Part shown: in pieces, positions 8,764 through 17,992 of the stretch
Layout: every line of letters begins with the position of its first letter
Position numbering within the stretch: the first letter of the stretch is position 1
Source of the DNA: Bacilli bacterium
GTDB lineage: Bacteria; Bacillota_I; Bacilli_A; RFN20; CAG-826
Direction: 5' to 3'
DNA length: 33,869 nt
Assembly (NCBI GenBank): GCA_016302065.1
Contig: JAEDOI010000008.1
Coordinates: 1 to 33,869 of the forward strand
Notes under the pieces: model-generated
The model's input: the letters and a program-made list of their open reading frames with translations, nothing else
The model's database searches: none
What the model was told of the DNA's origin: nothing
Program-made: the position numbers and the translations under genes

Positions 8764-9304
8764 CGCTTTAAATTTTTCCTATCTTTTATTGGATTATTAT
8801 AAAGAATTAAACATTAAAGAGAATGAACTAGCTGTTATTTTAATGATTGATCACCTTTTAAGTCAAGATAATGAATTTATTACTAAAGATGTTTTACAAT
8901 TGAAGATGTCATTATCAAGTAAAGAAATAGATAATGCTATGACTAGCTTATATCAAAAGAAATATATTGAATTTGTTGTAGAAAATAATACTGCTAAAAC
9001 TAGCATTAGACCTTTAAAGAAGATTTTATATAAAAAATTTGAACAATCTATCTTTAGTGAAGAAGAGTTAAAAAGAAATGAAGAAAGCGTCAAGTTAAGG
9101 GAAGAAGTTTTTTCTCTTCTTGAAGAAATTTTTTCACGTTCTTTATCTCCAATTGAAATTTCAAGAGCTGATGAATGGATTAAGGCTAATGTCGATAGAG
9201 ATATTATTATCAATTCTATTAAAGATGCTAAGGTTAGAAACGAGCTTTCAATTAATGCAATTGATAGAATTATTATAAATAAAATTAGAAGTTTAAATAA
9301 TTAA
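8744..9304 (+). CDS. dnaD: DnaD-type replication initiation protein
   Basis: DnaD is a Firmicutes primosome protein that remodels DNA at origins and restart sites. It is 186 aa from the ATG at 8744, chosen because GGAGGT (8731-8736) lies seven bases upstream; a TTG at 8729 lies before that site. The N-terminal winged-helix-like half (residues ~1-95) is followed by the DnaD/DnaB_2 C-terminal domain (SPIEISRADEWIKAN, then INAIDRIIINKIRS). It sits directly before nth, as in Bacillus. Confidence 0.86.
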   Translation: MMNYSNNALNFSYLLLDYYKELNIKENELAVILMIDHLLSQDNEFITKDVLQLKMSLSSKEIDNAMTSLYQKKYIEFVVENNTAKTSIRPLKKILYKKFEQSIFSEEELKRNEESVKLREEVFSLLEEIFSRSLSPIEISRADEWIKANVDRDIIINSIKDAKVRNELSINAIDRIIINKIRSLNN

Positions 9305-9307
9305 AAA

Positions 9308-9928
9308 ATGAAAAAGAGTGAGGAAATAGTAGAATATTTTGATAAATTGTACCCAAATGCTAAATGTGAATTAACTTATAATTCAGATTATGGTTTTTTA
9401 ATTGCAGTAATGTTAAGTGCTCAATGCACTGATAATAAAGTAAATAAAGTTACTCCTATTCTTTTTTCTAAATATAAGTCTTTAGAAGAATTAGATAAAG
9501 CATCACTTAGTGATTTAGAAGAAATAATTAAACCTCTTGGATTATATAAAAATAAAGCAGCTAATATTAAATCAATTACTCATGATTTATTAACAAAATT
9601 TAATGGAAGTGTCCCAAAAGATAAAAAAGATTTGATGTCATTAAGTGGAGTTGGAAATAAAACTGCAAATGTTGTTCGTATTGAATTATTTAAAGAAAAA
9701 GAGTTTCCTGTTGATACCCATGTAAAAAGAGTTGCTAATAGATTAGGTTTAAGTAATAGTGAAGATGTTAATGTAATCGAAAAAGACTTAAGAAATACAT
9801 TTAGTGATGAATTATATATAAAATTGCATCATCAGTTTATTTTCTTTGGAAGATACAAATGTAAGGCTATTTCTCCCATTTGTAATGATTGCCACTTGAA
9901 AAAATATTGCCAAAGATTTAAGAAATAA
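9308..9928 (+). CDS. nth: Endonuclease III
   Basis: Base-excision-repair DNA glycosylase/AP lyase for oxidised pyrimidines, 206 aa. The helix-hairpin-helix LMSLSGVGNKTANVV contains the catalytic Lys, and VDTHVKRVANRL contains the catalytic Asp. The C-terminal 4Fe-4S cluster motif C-x6-C-x2-C-x5-C is intact (CKAISPICNDCHLKKYC). It begins three bases after dnaD and its 3' end overlaps the convergent recU by 11 bases. Confidence 0.96.
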   Translation: MKKSEEIVEYFDKLYPNAKCELTYNSDYGFLIAVMLSAQCTDNKVNKVTPILFSKYKSLEELDKASLSDLEEIIKPLGLYKNKAANIKSITHDLLTKFNGSVPKDKKDLMSLSGVGNKTANVVRIELFKEKEFPVDTHVKRVANRLGLSNSEDVNVIEKDLRNTFSDELYIKLHHQFIFFGRYKCKAISPICNDCHLKKYCQRFKK

Positions 9929-10475
9929 TTTTATCAATTTCTTTTAAATAATCGATCCTAAAGTTTAAATTCAACGTGATTTCGTGGTTCTTTTCTTTAA
10001 AATAAGTTAAGGGAATCGAACTTCTTTTTGAATTATTTTTAATATAATCATTAATTTCATTTATATATAAAAGATAAAATTTTTCTATTTTAGTAAAATA
10101 AAAAATAATAAATCCAATACCTTGAAAGTCATTAACTTTTGTAAGGTGATTTAGTTGATATTCCTTAATATTTTTTAATGGAAATGAAGTTGTGGAAGTA
10201 CATTCTTTTGCTTCAAAATCAATATATTTTCCTTTATAAATTCCATTATAATCAGTAGTTGATTTTTCTTTAAAAAAGGCTTTTTCAATATATTTTTTAT
10301 CTGTAGATAATTTAACAATTTGAATAGGTGTAGGTTTTTTATATATTAATGCGATATTATTTAATCGATAATATTCATTAGTATTATTTATTACATCTTC
10401 TAAAAACATCCCTTTATTTTTATTATTAATGTTTTTATTTACGTTATCTTTTAAAGAAAAAGGATAATTGATCAT
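9918..10475 (-). CDS. recU: Holliday junction resolvase RecU
   Basis: RecU cleaves four-way DNA junctions and modulates RecA in Firmicutes. It is 185 aa. Diagnostic RecU segments are present: GMFLEDVINNTNEYYR, YKKPTPIQIVK, the nuclease core STTDYNGIYKGKYIDFEAKE (Asp...Glu-x-Lys), TSFPLKNI and the final RIDYLKEID. Its ATG shares one base with the stop of the upstream exonuclease gene (TAATG), so the two are translationally coupled. In B. subtilis recU lies near dnaD-nth too, with ponA; no penicillin-binding protein is seen here. Confidence 0.95.
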   Translation of the reverse strand: MINYPFSLKDNVNKNINNKNKGMFLEDVINNTNEYYRLNNIALIYKKPTPIQIVKLSTDKKYIEKAFFKEKSTTDYNGIYKGKYIDFEAKECTSTTSFPLKNIKEYQLNHLTKVNDFQGIGFIIFYFTKIEKFYLLYINEINDYIKNNSKRSSIPLTYFKEKNHEITLNLNFRIDYLKEIDKIIS

Positions 10476-11197
10476 TATAATTCGTCCTCAATAAATTCAT
10501 TAAAGTCATCAATTGTTACTTTACCTTCTTTATATAATTTAGATAAAGTTTTAGCAATTGGAGCAGGAAATGATGTATATTTTTGTATAACTTTTGTATA
10601 TTCTTCTTTTAATATTTTTTTATTTTTTAAAAATGCTTCATATAACATCATTAAATTAATAGCATCAGTTTCAGGATTATGAATATCTTTTTTTGGTGTT
10701 ACTTTAAATACTTTTAAAGCATCTACAAGCGAAAGAGTTTCATTCTTATAAGATTTAACAAAAATCTTTAAAATAGATGAGAAATCAATATAATTTTTAA
10801 ATATTTTTGTAGTTAACTCATTATCATTAATGTTATTAATTTCATTAGTACAGTGAAGCAATCTCATATCAAAATTCCCATAACTTATAAATTTAATATC
10901 TTTTGAAATGTTGCCTATATATTTTTGAAATTTATCCAATGCTTCTTTATATTCTATTCCGTTTTCTAAAATAAATTTGTCGGTTAGTCCAGTGATATTG
11001 CTGACGATTGGTCCAATTTTATCATTAGCTTTTATATAAACTTTAAAAGAATTATATTTTTTCATTATTTGATTTTTTTCATCAATATCAACTTTAATTG
11101 CTCCTAAAGCAACAATTTCTTGACTAAATTGAGTACCTTCAAAATCAAAAAATACAATTGTTCTAGATCCTTTTAAGGCGTTAGTTAAAACTTTCAT
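10475..11197 (-). CDS. DEDDh-family 3'-5' exonuclease
   Basis: Exonuclease fold of the DnaQ/RNase T superfamily, 240 aa. Exo I is FFDFEGTQ (Asp18/Glu20), Exo II is in SYGNFDMRLL, and Exo III is HNPETDAINL, the H-x4-D arrangement of the DEDDh type. Residues ~185-240 form an extra helical tail ending EDEL. The substrate (DNA proofreading, repair or RNA) cannot be decided from the sequence. Coupling to recU suggests a joint role in recombination or repair. The promoter is unusually close: TACAAT lies six bases before the ATG, with no Shine-Dalgarno. Confidence 0.85.
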   Translation of the reverse strand: MKVLTNALKGSRTIVFFDFEGTQFSQEIVALGAIKVDIDEKNQIMKKYNSFKVYIKANDKIGPIVSNITGLTDKFILENGIEYKEALDKFQKYIGNISKDIKFISYGNFDMRLLHCTNEINNINDNELTTKIFKNYIDFSSILKIFVKSYKNETLSLVDALKVFKVTPKKDIHNPETDAINLMMLYEAFLKNKKILKEEYTKVIQKYTSFPAPIAKTLSKLYKEGKVTIDDFNEFIEDEL

Positions 11198-11203
11198 ACT
11201 AAT

Positions 11204-11209
11204 ATTGTA
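11204..11209 (-). promoter_or_regulatory. -10 box for leaderless exonuclease-recU transcript
   Basis: On the minus strand TACAAT is followed by ATTAGT and then the ATG at 11197. Transcription would begin at the start codon. No consensus -35 is visible. The 68-base gap to the divergent ABC gene must hold both promoters. Confidence 0.55.
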
Positions 11210-11265
11210 AATATTTTTTCTTATTTAGTATATAAAAATATAAAAAATAGCGTCTTGTATTATAG

Positions 11266-13239
11266 ATGATACAAGTTAAGCATTTAAGTAAGAGTTATAA
11301 AAGAAAAAATAAAACAAACGTAATATTAAAAAATGTAAATATTACATTATTTGATGTTGGATTAGTTTATATTATTGGTCCTAGTGGATGTGGCAAATCT
11401 ACTTTATTAAATATATTTGAAGGTATAGATAATGATTATGAAGGAGATGTTTTTATTAACGATACTAACATTAGAAAATTAAAAGGAAAAGCAAAAAGGA
11501 TGTTTTTTAAAAATAATATAGGTATTGTTACTCAAGCAAGTAATTTATTTGAATCTTTGACTGTTTATCAAAATTTATTATTAACTTGTTATATAAAAGG
11601 TATTAATAAAAGTATAATAGACGAATATTTAAAAAAATACAAACTTGAAAAATTGAAGAATCATAAAGTTTCCACATTAAGTGGAGGTGAAAAACAAAGG
11701 ATTTCTTTAATAAGAGCTATCATTAATAAACCAAAAATTATATTTGCAGATGAACCAACTGGTGCTTTAGATAAAGATAATGCACAAATTTTAATGGATG
11801 AACTATATGAATTATCAAAAACGACACTTGCAATTGTTGTAACTCATAATCTAAATTTAATTAATGAATATAAAGGATCAATTATTGAAATTAAAGATAA
11901 AGAGGTAGAAATTAAAGAAAATTTAACAATTAATACTAATTATGTTAGGTATTCAAAATTAGTAAAAGAGAAAGATTATAGTAATTTATTTATTGATAGT
12001 AGTTTTAAAAGTAATAAAGCAAAAAATATTATCTCTTTTATTTCATTATTTGTTGGATTATTTTTAATTTTTGGTAGCTTTAGTTTAAATGAAGGGTTTA
12101 ATTTAAATAAAGATAATATTTATGAAAAAAATATAAATTCTAATGTTGTTAAGATATATAAGAATGATTATGAAGATATTTCTAAAAGTAAACTTAGTTT
12201 AGTTAAAAAGAAAAGACCATCAATTGAGAATATACAAACTTTTTTATGTTCATTTGAAAATATTAATATTTATTACAATTTTGATTTTTATATAACTAAT
12301 AAGTTCATAAAAATAAATAATATTGAGAGTAAAGAATATAATTTAAAATTTTACTTTAATTCTTCATATGAAAATAAAATTTTAGTTAATGATATAAAAA
12401 AAGAAAATATTGATTCGATTTCAATAACTTTAGATAAGTCTTTTCAGTTTTTTGAACCAACTTCTAAATATAAAACAAATGAACGTTTTTATTTTGAAAA
12501 TACATATAATTCATTCAATATAATTAAAGAATTTAAATATTTAAATGAACCAACAATTTACTTACCTTATTTTTATTTTTTAGACTATTTACGAAATAAT
12601 ATTGCTACTCAAATTAGCAGAATGACTAGTAAAAAAATTAGTTTTTTAGATTTAGTTTATCTATGTTTAGATGATTCAAATATTAGCTCATATTCAATGT
12701 ATGTTGCAATTTCAAATAATGATATTAAAAGAATTAGAAATTTAATGACTAATATTTCAAATTCAAACAAACCTATATATAAGTTAGAAAGTGAATATTT
12801 TTTTATAATTGATAGTTTTGTTTCTTTAATTCAAGCTCTTTTATTAGGAATTAAAATGTTTATTATAGTAATTTGTCTATGTAATATATTTTTGATTGGT
12901 TTTTTAACATATTCAACAGTTAAGAAAGAAAAAAGAATAATTGCAATATTAAGGGTATTAGGAAGTAAAGAAGAATATATAAATAATATTTTTCTTAATG
13001 AAGGATTAATAATTCTTTTTATTTCACTTGCATCTTCATTATTAATTTTTTATATAAGTAAAACTTTAATTAATAAAAAACTATATGATTTCTTTGTTGT
13101 TTCTAACTTAATGCAAATTTCATTAAGTAATCTTGTACTAATTGTTTTAAGCATAATAGTTATTTTTATTAGTTTATATTTATTTTTATTAGGTTTTAGT
13201 AAGAGATTAAGTGTCAAAGAGGAGTTAAAAGAAGAATAA
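11266..13239 (+). CDS. ABC exporter, ATPase fused to MacB/FtsX-type permease (first of a pair)
   Basis: 657 aa. Residues ~1-215 are an ABC ATPase of the LolD/MacB class: Walker A GPSGCGKST (38-46), signature LSGGEKQR (138-145), Walker B IIFADEPTG around Asp162-Glu163, and a His switch in VVTHN. One membrane span (~254-273) is followed by a ~240-aa extracytoplasmic domain, then three spans (~523-548, 580-600, 622-644). That is the four-span type VII (mechanotransmission) layout. The FtsX-like RVLGSKEEY loop follows span 2. There is no Shine-Dalgarno. The stop overlaps the next ABC start (TAATG), implying a partner. Substrate unknown; lipid, peptide or antimicrobial export are options. Confidence 0.88.
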   Translation: MIQVKHLSKSYKRKNKTNVILKNVNITLFDVGLVYIIGPSGCGKSTLLNIFEGIDNDYEGDVFINDTNIRKLKGKAKRMFFKNNIGIVTQASNLFESLTVYQNLLLTCYIKGINKSIIDEYLKKYKLEKLKNHKVSTLSGGEKQRISLIRAIINKPKIIFADEPTGALDKDNAQILMDELYELSKTTLAIVVTHNLNLINEYKGSIIEIKDKEVEIKENLTINTNYVRYSKLVKEKDYSNLFIDSSFKSNKAKNIISFISLFVGLFLIFGSFSLNEGFNLNKDNIYEKNINSNVVKIYKNDYEDISKSKLSLVKKKRPSIENIQTFLCSFENINIYYNFDFYITNKFIKINNIESKEYNLKFYFNSSYENKILVNDIKKENIDSISITLDKSFQFFEPTSKYKTNERFYFENTYNSFNIIKEFKYLNEPTIYLPYFYFLDYLRNNIATQISRMTSKKISFLDLVYLCLDDSNISSYSMYVAISNNDIKRIRNLMTNISNSNKPIYKLESEYFFIIDSFVSLIQALLLGIKMFIIVICLCNIFLIGFLTYSTVKKEKRIIAILRVLGSKEEYINNIFLNEGLIILFISLASSLLIFYISKTLINKKLYDFFVVSNLMQISLSNLVLIVLSIIVIFISLYLFLLGFSKRLSVKEELKEE

Positions 13240-15983
13240 TGCTAAAAGTTGAAAAGTTAACAAAAAGATATGGAAATATAACTTTATTTAGTGATTTTTC
13301 ATTTTTATTTAAGAAAAAAGGGTTATATTTTCTTTTAGGGGAAAGTGGCTGTGGAAAATCAACATTACTTAATATTTTAAGTGGGCTAGATAACAATTAT
13401 TATGGGAAAGTCATATTTAACAATAAAGATTTAAAAAGGCAAAATATATTGTCTTTAAGAAGGAATAATTTTGGTTTCATATTTCAATTTTTTAATCTCT
13501 TTGAAAACGATACAGTTTTTAATAATTTAAGATTAGTACTAGATAATAAAAATGAACATGAAATTAAAAAAGATATTGATGATGTATTAAAAAAATTAAA
13601 TATTTCTAACTTAAAAGAAATGGTTGTTAAAAATTTAAGTGGAGGTGAAAAGCAAAGAGTATGTATTGCTAGATGCTTATTAAGTGATGTTGATGTTATT
13701 TTTGCTGATGAACCAACTGGATCATTAGATAATGAAAATACAATTAAGATTTTCGAAATTTTAAAAGAAATTAAATCAACAAAACTTGTTATAGTTGTAA
13801 GCCATGATGAAAACATGGCAAATAAATATGCTGATTTTATTTTAAAATTTAATAACGGAAAAATAGAATTACTAAAAGATTCTAAAATAAAAGAAAAAAA
13901 TTCTTTTTATTCAAAAAAAGAAAAGAAACGAAATAAAATATCTTTAAAATTTATTTTTTATCATATAAAAAACGATATTAAAAATAAAAGATTTAGACAT
14001 TTTATATCCAATATTTTCTTTAGTTTTTCTTTATTGGTTTTTGGTATTTCGTTTCTTATTAATTACACTTTGAAAGATAATCTTGTATCTTCGTTTGATT
14101 CTTTAATGGGGAATGAGAGTTTAGTTTTAAAAAGGAAAAATGATGATATAAATATAAAAGAATTTTATGGAGCTTCAAAAAGTGAAGTAGAAGAAATTAA
14201 AAATAGATATGAAGATGAAATTGATAGGATTGGAGTAAACTATGTAGTTGATTTTGAAAACTTTTTTAAAGATAGGAATGAACTTTATAATGTTACTAAT
14301 ACTCCTATTTCATTAATTGAAAATTTTAATATTAGATTATTTAATGAGTTTAGTTATATACATGATTATCGAAATTTAGAGATTGATTTAAATAAAGAAC
14401 TAAATAATGATGAAGTAATATTAGGAATGAATTATCCTTCAATGAAAAGTTTATGTTCTTCTTTATTTATTGAAAAAACATATGAATCTCTTAATGAATA
14501 TTTAAAAAATAATAAGGTTTTAATAGCTTTATTTCTAAAAAACGAAGATTGGAATTATTCTGATGAGCAGATGTTTATTTTAAAAGGAGTATTAGAAGAT
14601 AATAGACAAAGAGTATACCACACTAATCCTTTATTTAATGAATTTTTATTTGAAGAATGTATGCGTTTTCCTACAACTTTAGATATAAATTCTATACCTG
14701 AATATCCTTTCGTAATGAAAAAAGTATATTATGTAAATCTAATTAATTTTCAAAGTATTTTTTTTGATAAGGTAAACAACGATAAAGATTTATCTAATTA
14801 TTTATTTGAAAATGATAATATTAGATTTTCGCCTCTTTTTTATAATAAAGAATCTAGAAAACAATATGTTTTCTCTATTTTTGGAACATTTTTTAATAAA
14901 CAAATTCTATCTAATTTAAAAGAATTTATAGATGTTAGTTCGTTCTATTATTCAACAAATGGTGGGTATATTAATTATGGAAATAGTATGTTTTCTGGTT
15001 TTGCTAACCCTTTATTTATTGCAAAAAATAGAGATAAAGTAGAAGAATTTGTGGATAAGTATTTATCTTTAAGTTTAGATAAAAGAAATGAACTTATTAT
15101 TGATGAAGATATAGCTTATGGGGATTCTTTATCAATAGATGGAGAAAATGTTAAATTTACAACTTTAAAAGAAAAGCTAAAAGTTGGGAATAACCCTATA
15201 TTTAAAGATGATATAGGAATTTCTTCTGCATTAGCAAAAAAATTGAATTTATCTATAACTGATGAAGTTTATTTAGTTTTAGTAAATCCAGATTACAGTA
15301 AACATCAAAACGATGAGCAGTTTAAAACAATTAAACTTAATGTTTCAGGAATATATGAAAATGATTCTCTTTTAATATATCAAGATCCTCTATATTCTAT
15401 TTCTTTATTCCGTGATTTATTTAAAATATCTAGCTTTAATTTAATAGTTAATTCGATAGTTATTGAAAGCCAAAAGAAATATAGTGAAGAATATATTACA
15501 AAATTAAATAAACTTCTTGATGAATATGAATTTGTTAATATGCTAAGTTATGTAAAAAGTAGCATTTCTTCAACATTAAGTATAATTGAGATTATATTAT
15601 TAGTTGTAAGTTTATTTGTTATGATATTTGCTGTAATAATTTTAATAACAATAAATTTCATAAAATTTAATGAATCTAAAAAGGAAATAGCTACTTTTTC
15701 TTTATTAGGTTATAATAATTTTGAAATTAATAAAGTATTCTTTCTTGAGAATTTGGAATTAATCTTTTTGTCAATGATAGAGTCAATATTTGGCATGATT
15801 ATAATGTCATTATTAATCTCTGTTATTGTCTCTAAAGAATTAAATGTATCGATAAATTACTCTTTTCCGTTAATTCCAATTATTTTAATTATAGTTTTGA
15901 CTATTGTCATTTGTTTAATAATTTATCCAATTTTATTAAAGTCAATTAAAAAAATAAACATTTCAAAAAGCATGCATTCATAA
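13239..15983 (+). CDS. ABC exporter, ATPase fused to MacB/FtsX-type permease with large outer domain (second of a pair)
   Basis: 914 aa, same plan as its upstream neighbour: Walker A GESGCGKST (34-42), signature LSGGEKQR (133-140), Walker B with Asp157-Glu158 and ADEPTGSLD, then a VVSHDE switch. Span 1 is ~254-276, the extracytoplasmic part is very long (~280-775), and spans 2-4 are ~778-806, 834-862 and 877-900. The outer domain is about twice that of the partner. The one-base overlap with the upstream gene suggests equal expression and a heterodimer. No adaptor or outer-membrane protein is nearby, as expected for a Gram-positive cell. Substrate unknown. Confidence 0.88.
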   Translation: MLKVEKLTKRYGNITLFSDFSFLFKKKGLYFLLGESGCGKSTLLNILSGLDNNYYGKVIFNNKDLKRQNILSLRRNNFGFIFQFFNLFENDTVFNNLRLVLDNKNEHEIKKDIDDVLKKLNISNLKEMVVKNLSGGEKQRVCIARCLLSDVDVIFADEPTGSLDNENTIKIFEILKEIKSTKLVIVVSHDENMANKYADFILKFNNGKIELLKDSKIKEKNSFYSKKEKKRNKISLKFIFYHIKNDIKNKRFRHFISNIFFSFSLLVFGISFLINYTLKDNLVSSFDSLMGNESLVLKRKNDDINIKEFYGASKSEVEEIKNRYEDEIDRIGVNYVVDFENFFKDRNELYNVTNTPISLIENFNIRLFNEFSYIHDYRNLEIDLNKELNNDEVILGMNYPSMKSLCSSLFIEKTYESLNEYLKNNKVLIALFLKNEDWNYSDEQMFILKGVLEDNRQRVYHTNPLFNEFLFEECMRFPTTLDINSIPEYPFVMKKVYYVNLINFQSIFFDKVNNDKDLSNYLFENDNIRFSPLFYNKESRKQYVFSIFGTFFNKQILSNLKEFIDVSSFYYSTNGGYINYGNSMFSGFANPLFIAKNRDKVEEFVDKYLSLSLDKRNELIIDEDIAYGDSLSIDGENVKFTTLKEKLKVGNNPIFKDDIGISSALAKKLNLSITDEVYLVLVNPDYSKHQNDEQFKTIKLNVSGIYENDSLLIYQDPLYSISLFRDLFKISSFNLIVNSIVIESQKKYSEEYITKLNKLLDEYEFVNMLSYVKSSISSTLSIIEIILLVVSLFVMIFAVIILITINFIKFNESKKEIATFSLLGYNNFEINKVFFLENLELIFLSMIESIFGMIIMSLLISVIVSKELNVSINYSFPLIPIILIIVLTIVICLIIYPILLKSIKKINISKSMHS

Positions 15984-16037
15984 TAGTTTATAGTATTTTT
16001 CTTGAACAAAAATGTTTTTAAATAATTGTAAATCTAC

Positions 16038-16043
16038 TATAAT
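16038..16043 (+). promoter_or_regulatory. Promoter -10 box of csp
   Basis: TATAAT lies within the string TATAATATTAAAG, 27 bases before the csp ATG. The same 12-mer TATAATATTAAA occurs before ychF and rpoE at nearly the same distance. No consensus -35 is seen at 16-18 bases. Confidence 0.65.
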
Positions 16044-16070
16044 ATTAAAGCATATCGGAGGAACTTTAAG

Positions 16071-16280
16071 ATGGCAACAAAAAACGGAACAGTAAAAAAT
16101 TTTAATAGCGTTAAAGGTTTTGGTTTTATTACTGATGAAGAAAATAAAGATTATTTCTTTCATTTCTCATCAATCAACATGGAAGGCTATAAAACAATTA
16201 AACCTGGAGCAAAAGTAACTTTCGAACCAACCGAAGGGGACAAAGGCTTAAGAGCTGTTAATATTACTGAAGTTAAGTAA
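16071..16280 (+). CDS. Cold-shock domain protein
   Basis: RNA chaperone of the CspA/CspB family, 69 aa, a single OB-fold. It has MATKNGTVKNFNSVKGFGFI with RNP1 KGFGFI, then RNP2-like YFFHFS (usually VFVHFS) and a C-terminal GLRAVNITEVK. The start follows CGGAGGA with a 9-base gap. It is a monocistronic unit between its own promoter and a strong terminator. Confidence 0.95.
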   Translation: MATKNGTVKNFNSVKGFGFITDEENKDYFFHFSSINMEGYKTIKPGAKVTFEPTEGDKGLRAVNITEVK

Positions 16281-16284
16281 TTTA

Positions 16285-16317
16285 AAAGACCATCATTTGA
16301 TGGTCTTTGTTCTTTTT
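16285..16317 (+). terminator. Intrinsic terminator of csp
   Basis: A perfect 10-bp stem AAAGACCATC / GATGGTCTTT (16285-16294 with 16299-16308) with loop ATTT is followed by GTTCTTTTT. Confidence 0.88.
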
Positions 16318-16328
16318 ATATTTGTAAT

Positions 16329-16349
16329 TGGGGTAAAACCCATTTTTTT
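16329..16349 (+). terminator. Possible second, weak terminator downstream of csp
   Basis: A short stem TGGG / CCCA (16329-16332 with 16339-16342) is followed directly by seven T. It may back up the main csp terminator; the stem is too short to be sure. A further small palindrome AATGC..GCATT (16350-16364) comes next. Confidence 0.35.
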
Positions 16350-16373
16350 AATGCATTTAGCATTAATATTATT

Positions 16374-16379
16374 TATAAT
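16374..16379 (+). promoter_or_regulatory. Promoter -10 box of the ychF-ispF-gltX operon
   Basis: TATAAT starts the 13-mer TATAATATTAAAG, identical to that before csp. It lies 28 bases before the ychF ATG, which has its own AGGAGGTGAT site. No clear -35 is present. Confidence 0.65.
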
Positions 16380-16407
16380 ATTAAAGATTTTTAGGAGGTG
16401 ATATAAA

Positions 16408-17511
16408 ATGGGTTTAAAGGCAGGAATTGTTGGATTACCAAATGTTGGAAAATCAACTTTATTTAATGCAATTACTTCAAGTCATGCTGAAGCCGCTAAT
16501 TACCCTTTTGCAACAATTTCACCTAATGTTGGAAGTGTTTTAGTAAATGATGAAAGAGTTGATAATTTAGTTAAATTATTTAATCCAAAAAGAACTATTT
16601 ATACATCATTTGAATTTTTTGATATTGCAGGTCTTGTTAAAGGGGCTAGTAAAGGTGAAGGATTAGGAAATCAGTTTTTATCCCATATTCGAGAAACTGA
16701 TGCCATTATTGAGGTCGTTAGATGTTTTGAAAATTCAGATATAATTCATGTTGAAAATTCAGTTGATCCTATTAGAGATATTGAAATTATTAATTTAGAA
16801 TTAGTAATGGCAGATCTTGAAACTGTTGAAAATCGAATATCAAAAATTGAAGGTAAAGCAAAATTATCGAAAGATAAAGATTCAATTGCTGAACTTAACA
16901 TTCTTTTAAAAGCTAAATCTTTACTTGTTGAAGGAAAGGCTCTGAGAAATTTAAAATTAACTGATGAAGAAAAGAAAATTTTAAATAATTTTTCTTTATT
17001 GACATTAAAACCTATCATTTATGTTGCTAACGTAAGTGATAATGATTTAAGTGATATCGACTCATGTAAAAATTATTTAAAAGTAAAAGAATATGCAGCG
17101 AATGAAAACAGTCAATGTATTCCAATTTGTTGTGAAATAGAAGCTGAATTGGTAAATTATTCTAAAGCTGAGAAAGATGAATTTCTTGCTTCAATTGGAG
17201 CTAAAGAAAGCGGACTTGACAGACTTGTTAAAGCAAGTTACAAATTATTAAATTTATCTACATTCTTTACAGTTGGAGCTGATGAAGTTCGTGCTTGGAC
17301 ATTTAAAAATGGAATGAGTGCTCCTGATTGTGCTGGTATAATTCATACTGATTTTAAAAAAGGATTTATTAGAGCTGAAGTTTATAGTTATGAGGATATA
17401 ATGATTTATAAAAGTGAGGTTGCATTAAAGAATGCGGGTAAAATAAGAATAGAAGGAAAAGATTATATTGCAAAAGACGGCGATATTTTCTTCTTTAGGT
17501 TTAATGTTTAA
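16408..17511 (+). CDS. ychF: Redox-responsive ATPase/GTPase YchF (OLA1 family)
   Basis: Ribosome-associated P-loop NTPase of the Obg superfamily, 367 aa. G1 is GLPNVGKSTLFNAIT, G3 is in FFDIAGLVKGASKGEGLGNQ, and a coiled-coil insertion runs at ~130-185. The C-terminal TGS-like domain is present (RAWTFKNGMSAPDCAG, then HTDFKKGFIRAEV and a terminal FRFNV). The start follows a strong AGGAGGTGAT. The last codons lead directly into ispF with a one-base gap. Confidence 0.97.
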   Translation: MGLKAGIVGLPNVGKSTLFNAITSSHAEAANYPFATISPNVGSVLVNDERVDNLVKLFNPKRTIYTSFEFFDIAGLVKGASKGEGLGNQFLSHIRETDAIIEVVRCFENSDIIHVENSVDPIRDIEIINLELVMADLETVENRISKIEGKAKLSKDKDSIAELNILLKAKSLLVEGKALRNLKLTDEEKKILNNFSLLTLKPIIYVANVSDNDLSDIDSCKNYLKVKEYAANENSQCIPICCEIEAELVNYSKAEKDEFLASIGAKESGLDRLVKASYKLLNLSTFFTVGADEVRAWTFKNGMSAPDCAGIIHTDFKKGFIRAEVYSYEDIMIYKSEVALKNAGKIRIEGKDYIAKDGDIFFFRFNV

Positions 17512-17512
17512 T

Positions 17513-17992
17513 ATGCGTATTGGATTTGGAAAAGATATACACTGCTTAAAAGAAGGAATTGAACTAATTATTGGAGGAGTTAAAATTCCTAGTAAAATTG
17601 GAAGTTATTCTTATAGTGATGGTGACGCCTTAACTCATGCTCTTATTGATAGTTTACTTGGTGCATTAGCTTTAAATGATATTGGAGAACATTTTAAAGA
17701 TAATGATATTAAAAACTATAAAAGGTCATCTATTGAAATGCTAAAAGAAGTTAAAAAAATGATTGATAATTCAAATTATAAGATTTCTAATATTGATACT
17801 TATATTTGTTTAGAATCTCCTTCTTTGAAAGAATATAAAGTACAAATTCAAAATAAATTGAGTGAAGTTTTAAAAATTTCGCCTTCTCAAATTTCAATTA
17901 AAGCTGGTACAAATGAAAAAATGGGAGAAGTTGGGAATTCTAAAGCAATAGAATGTTATGCAATTTGCTTGTTGGAGGAAAAAAATGGATAA
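17513..17992 (+). CDS. ispF: 2-C-methyl-D-erythritol 2,4-cyclodiphosphate synthase
   Basis: IspF makes the cyclic diphosphate in the MEP isoprenoid pathway. From the ATG at 17513 it is 159 aa, the usual size. An upstream TTG (17468) would add 15 unrelated residues from inside ychF. Zinc ligands lie in GKDIHCL and in DGDALTHALIDSLLGA; DIGEHFKD and the terminal GEVGNSKAIECYAICLL match the family. It shows that the organism uses the MEP route. The 3' end overlaps gltX by 8 bases, as in the Bacillus ispDF-gltX region; ispD is not adjacent here. Confidence 0.95.
   Translation: MRIGFGKDIHCLKEGIELIIGGVKIPSKIGSYSYSDGDALTHALIDSLLGALALNDIGEHFKDNDIKNYKRSSIEMLKEVKKMIDNSNYKISNIDTYICLESPSLKEYKVQIQNKLSEVLKISPSQISIKAGTNEKMGEVGNSKAIECYAICLLEEKNG

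Noticed and set aside
12946..12972. AGG read as Met, reported for some uncultivated Bacilli
   Set aside because: AGG encodes Arg where Arg is expected, for example in the FtsX-type loop ILRVLGSKEE of the first ABC exporter.
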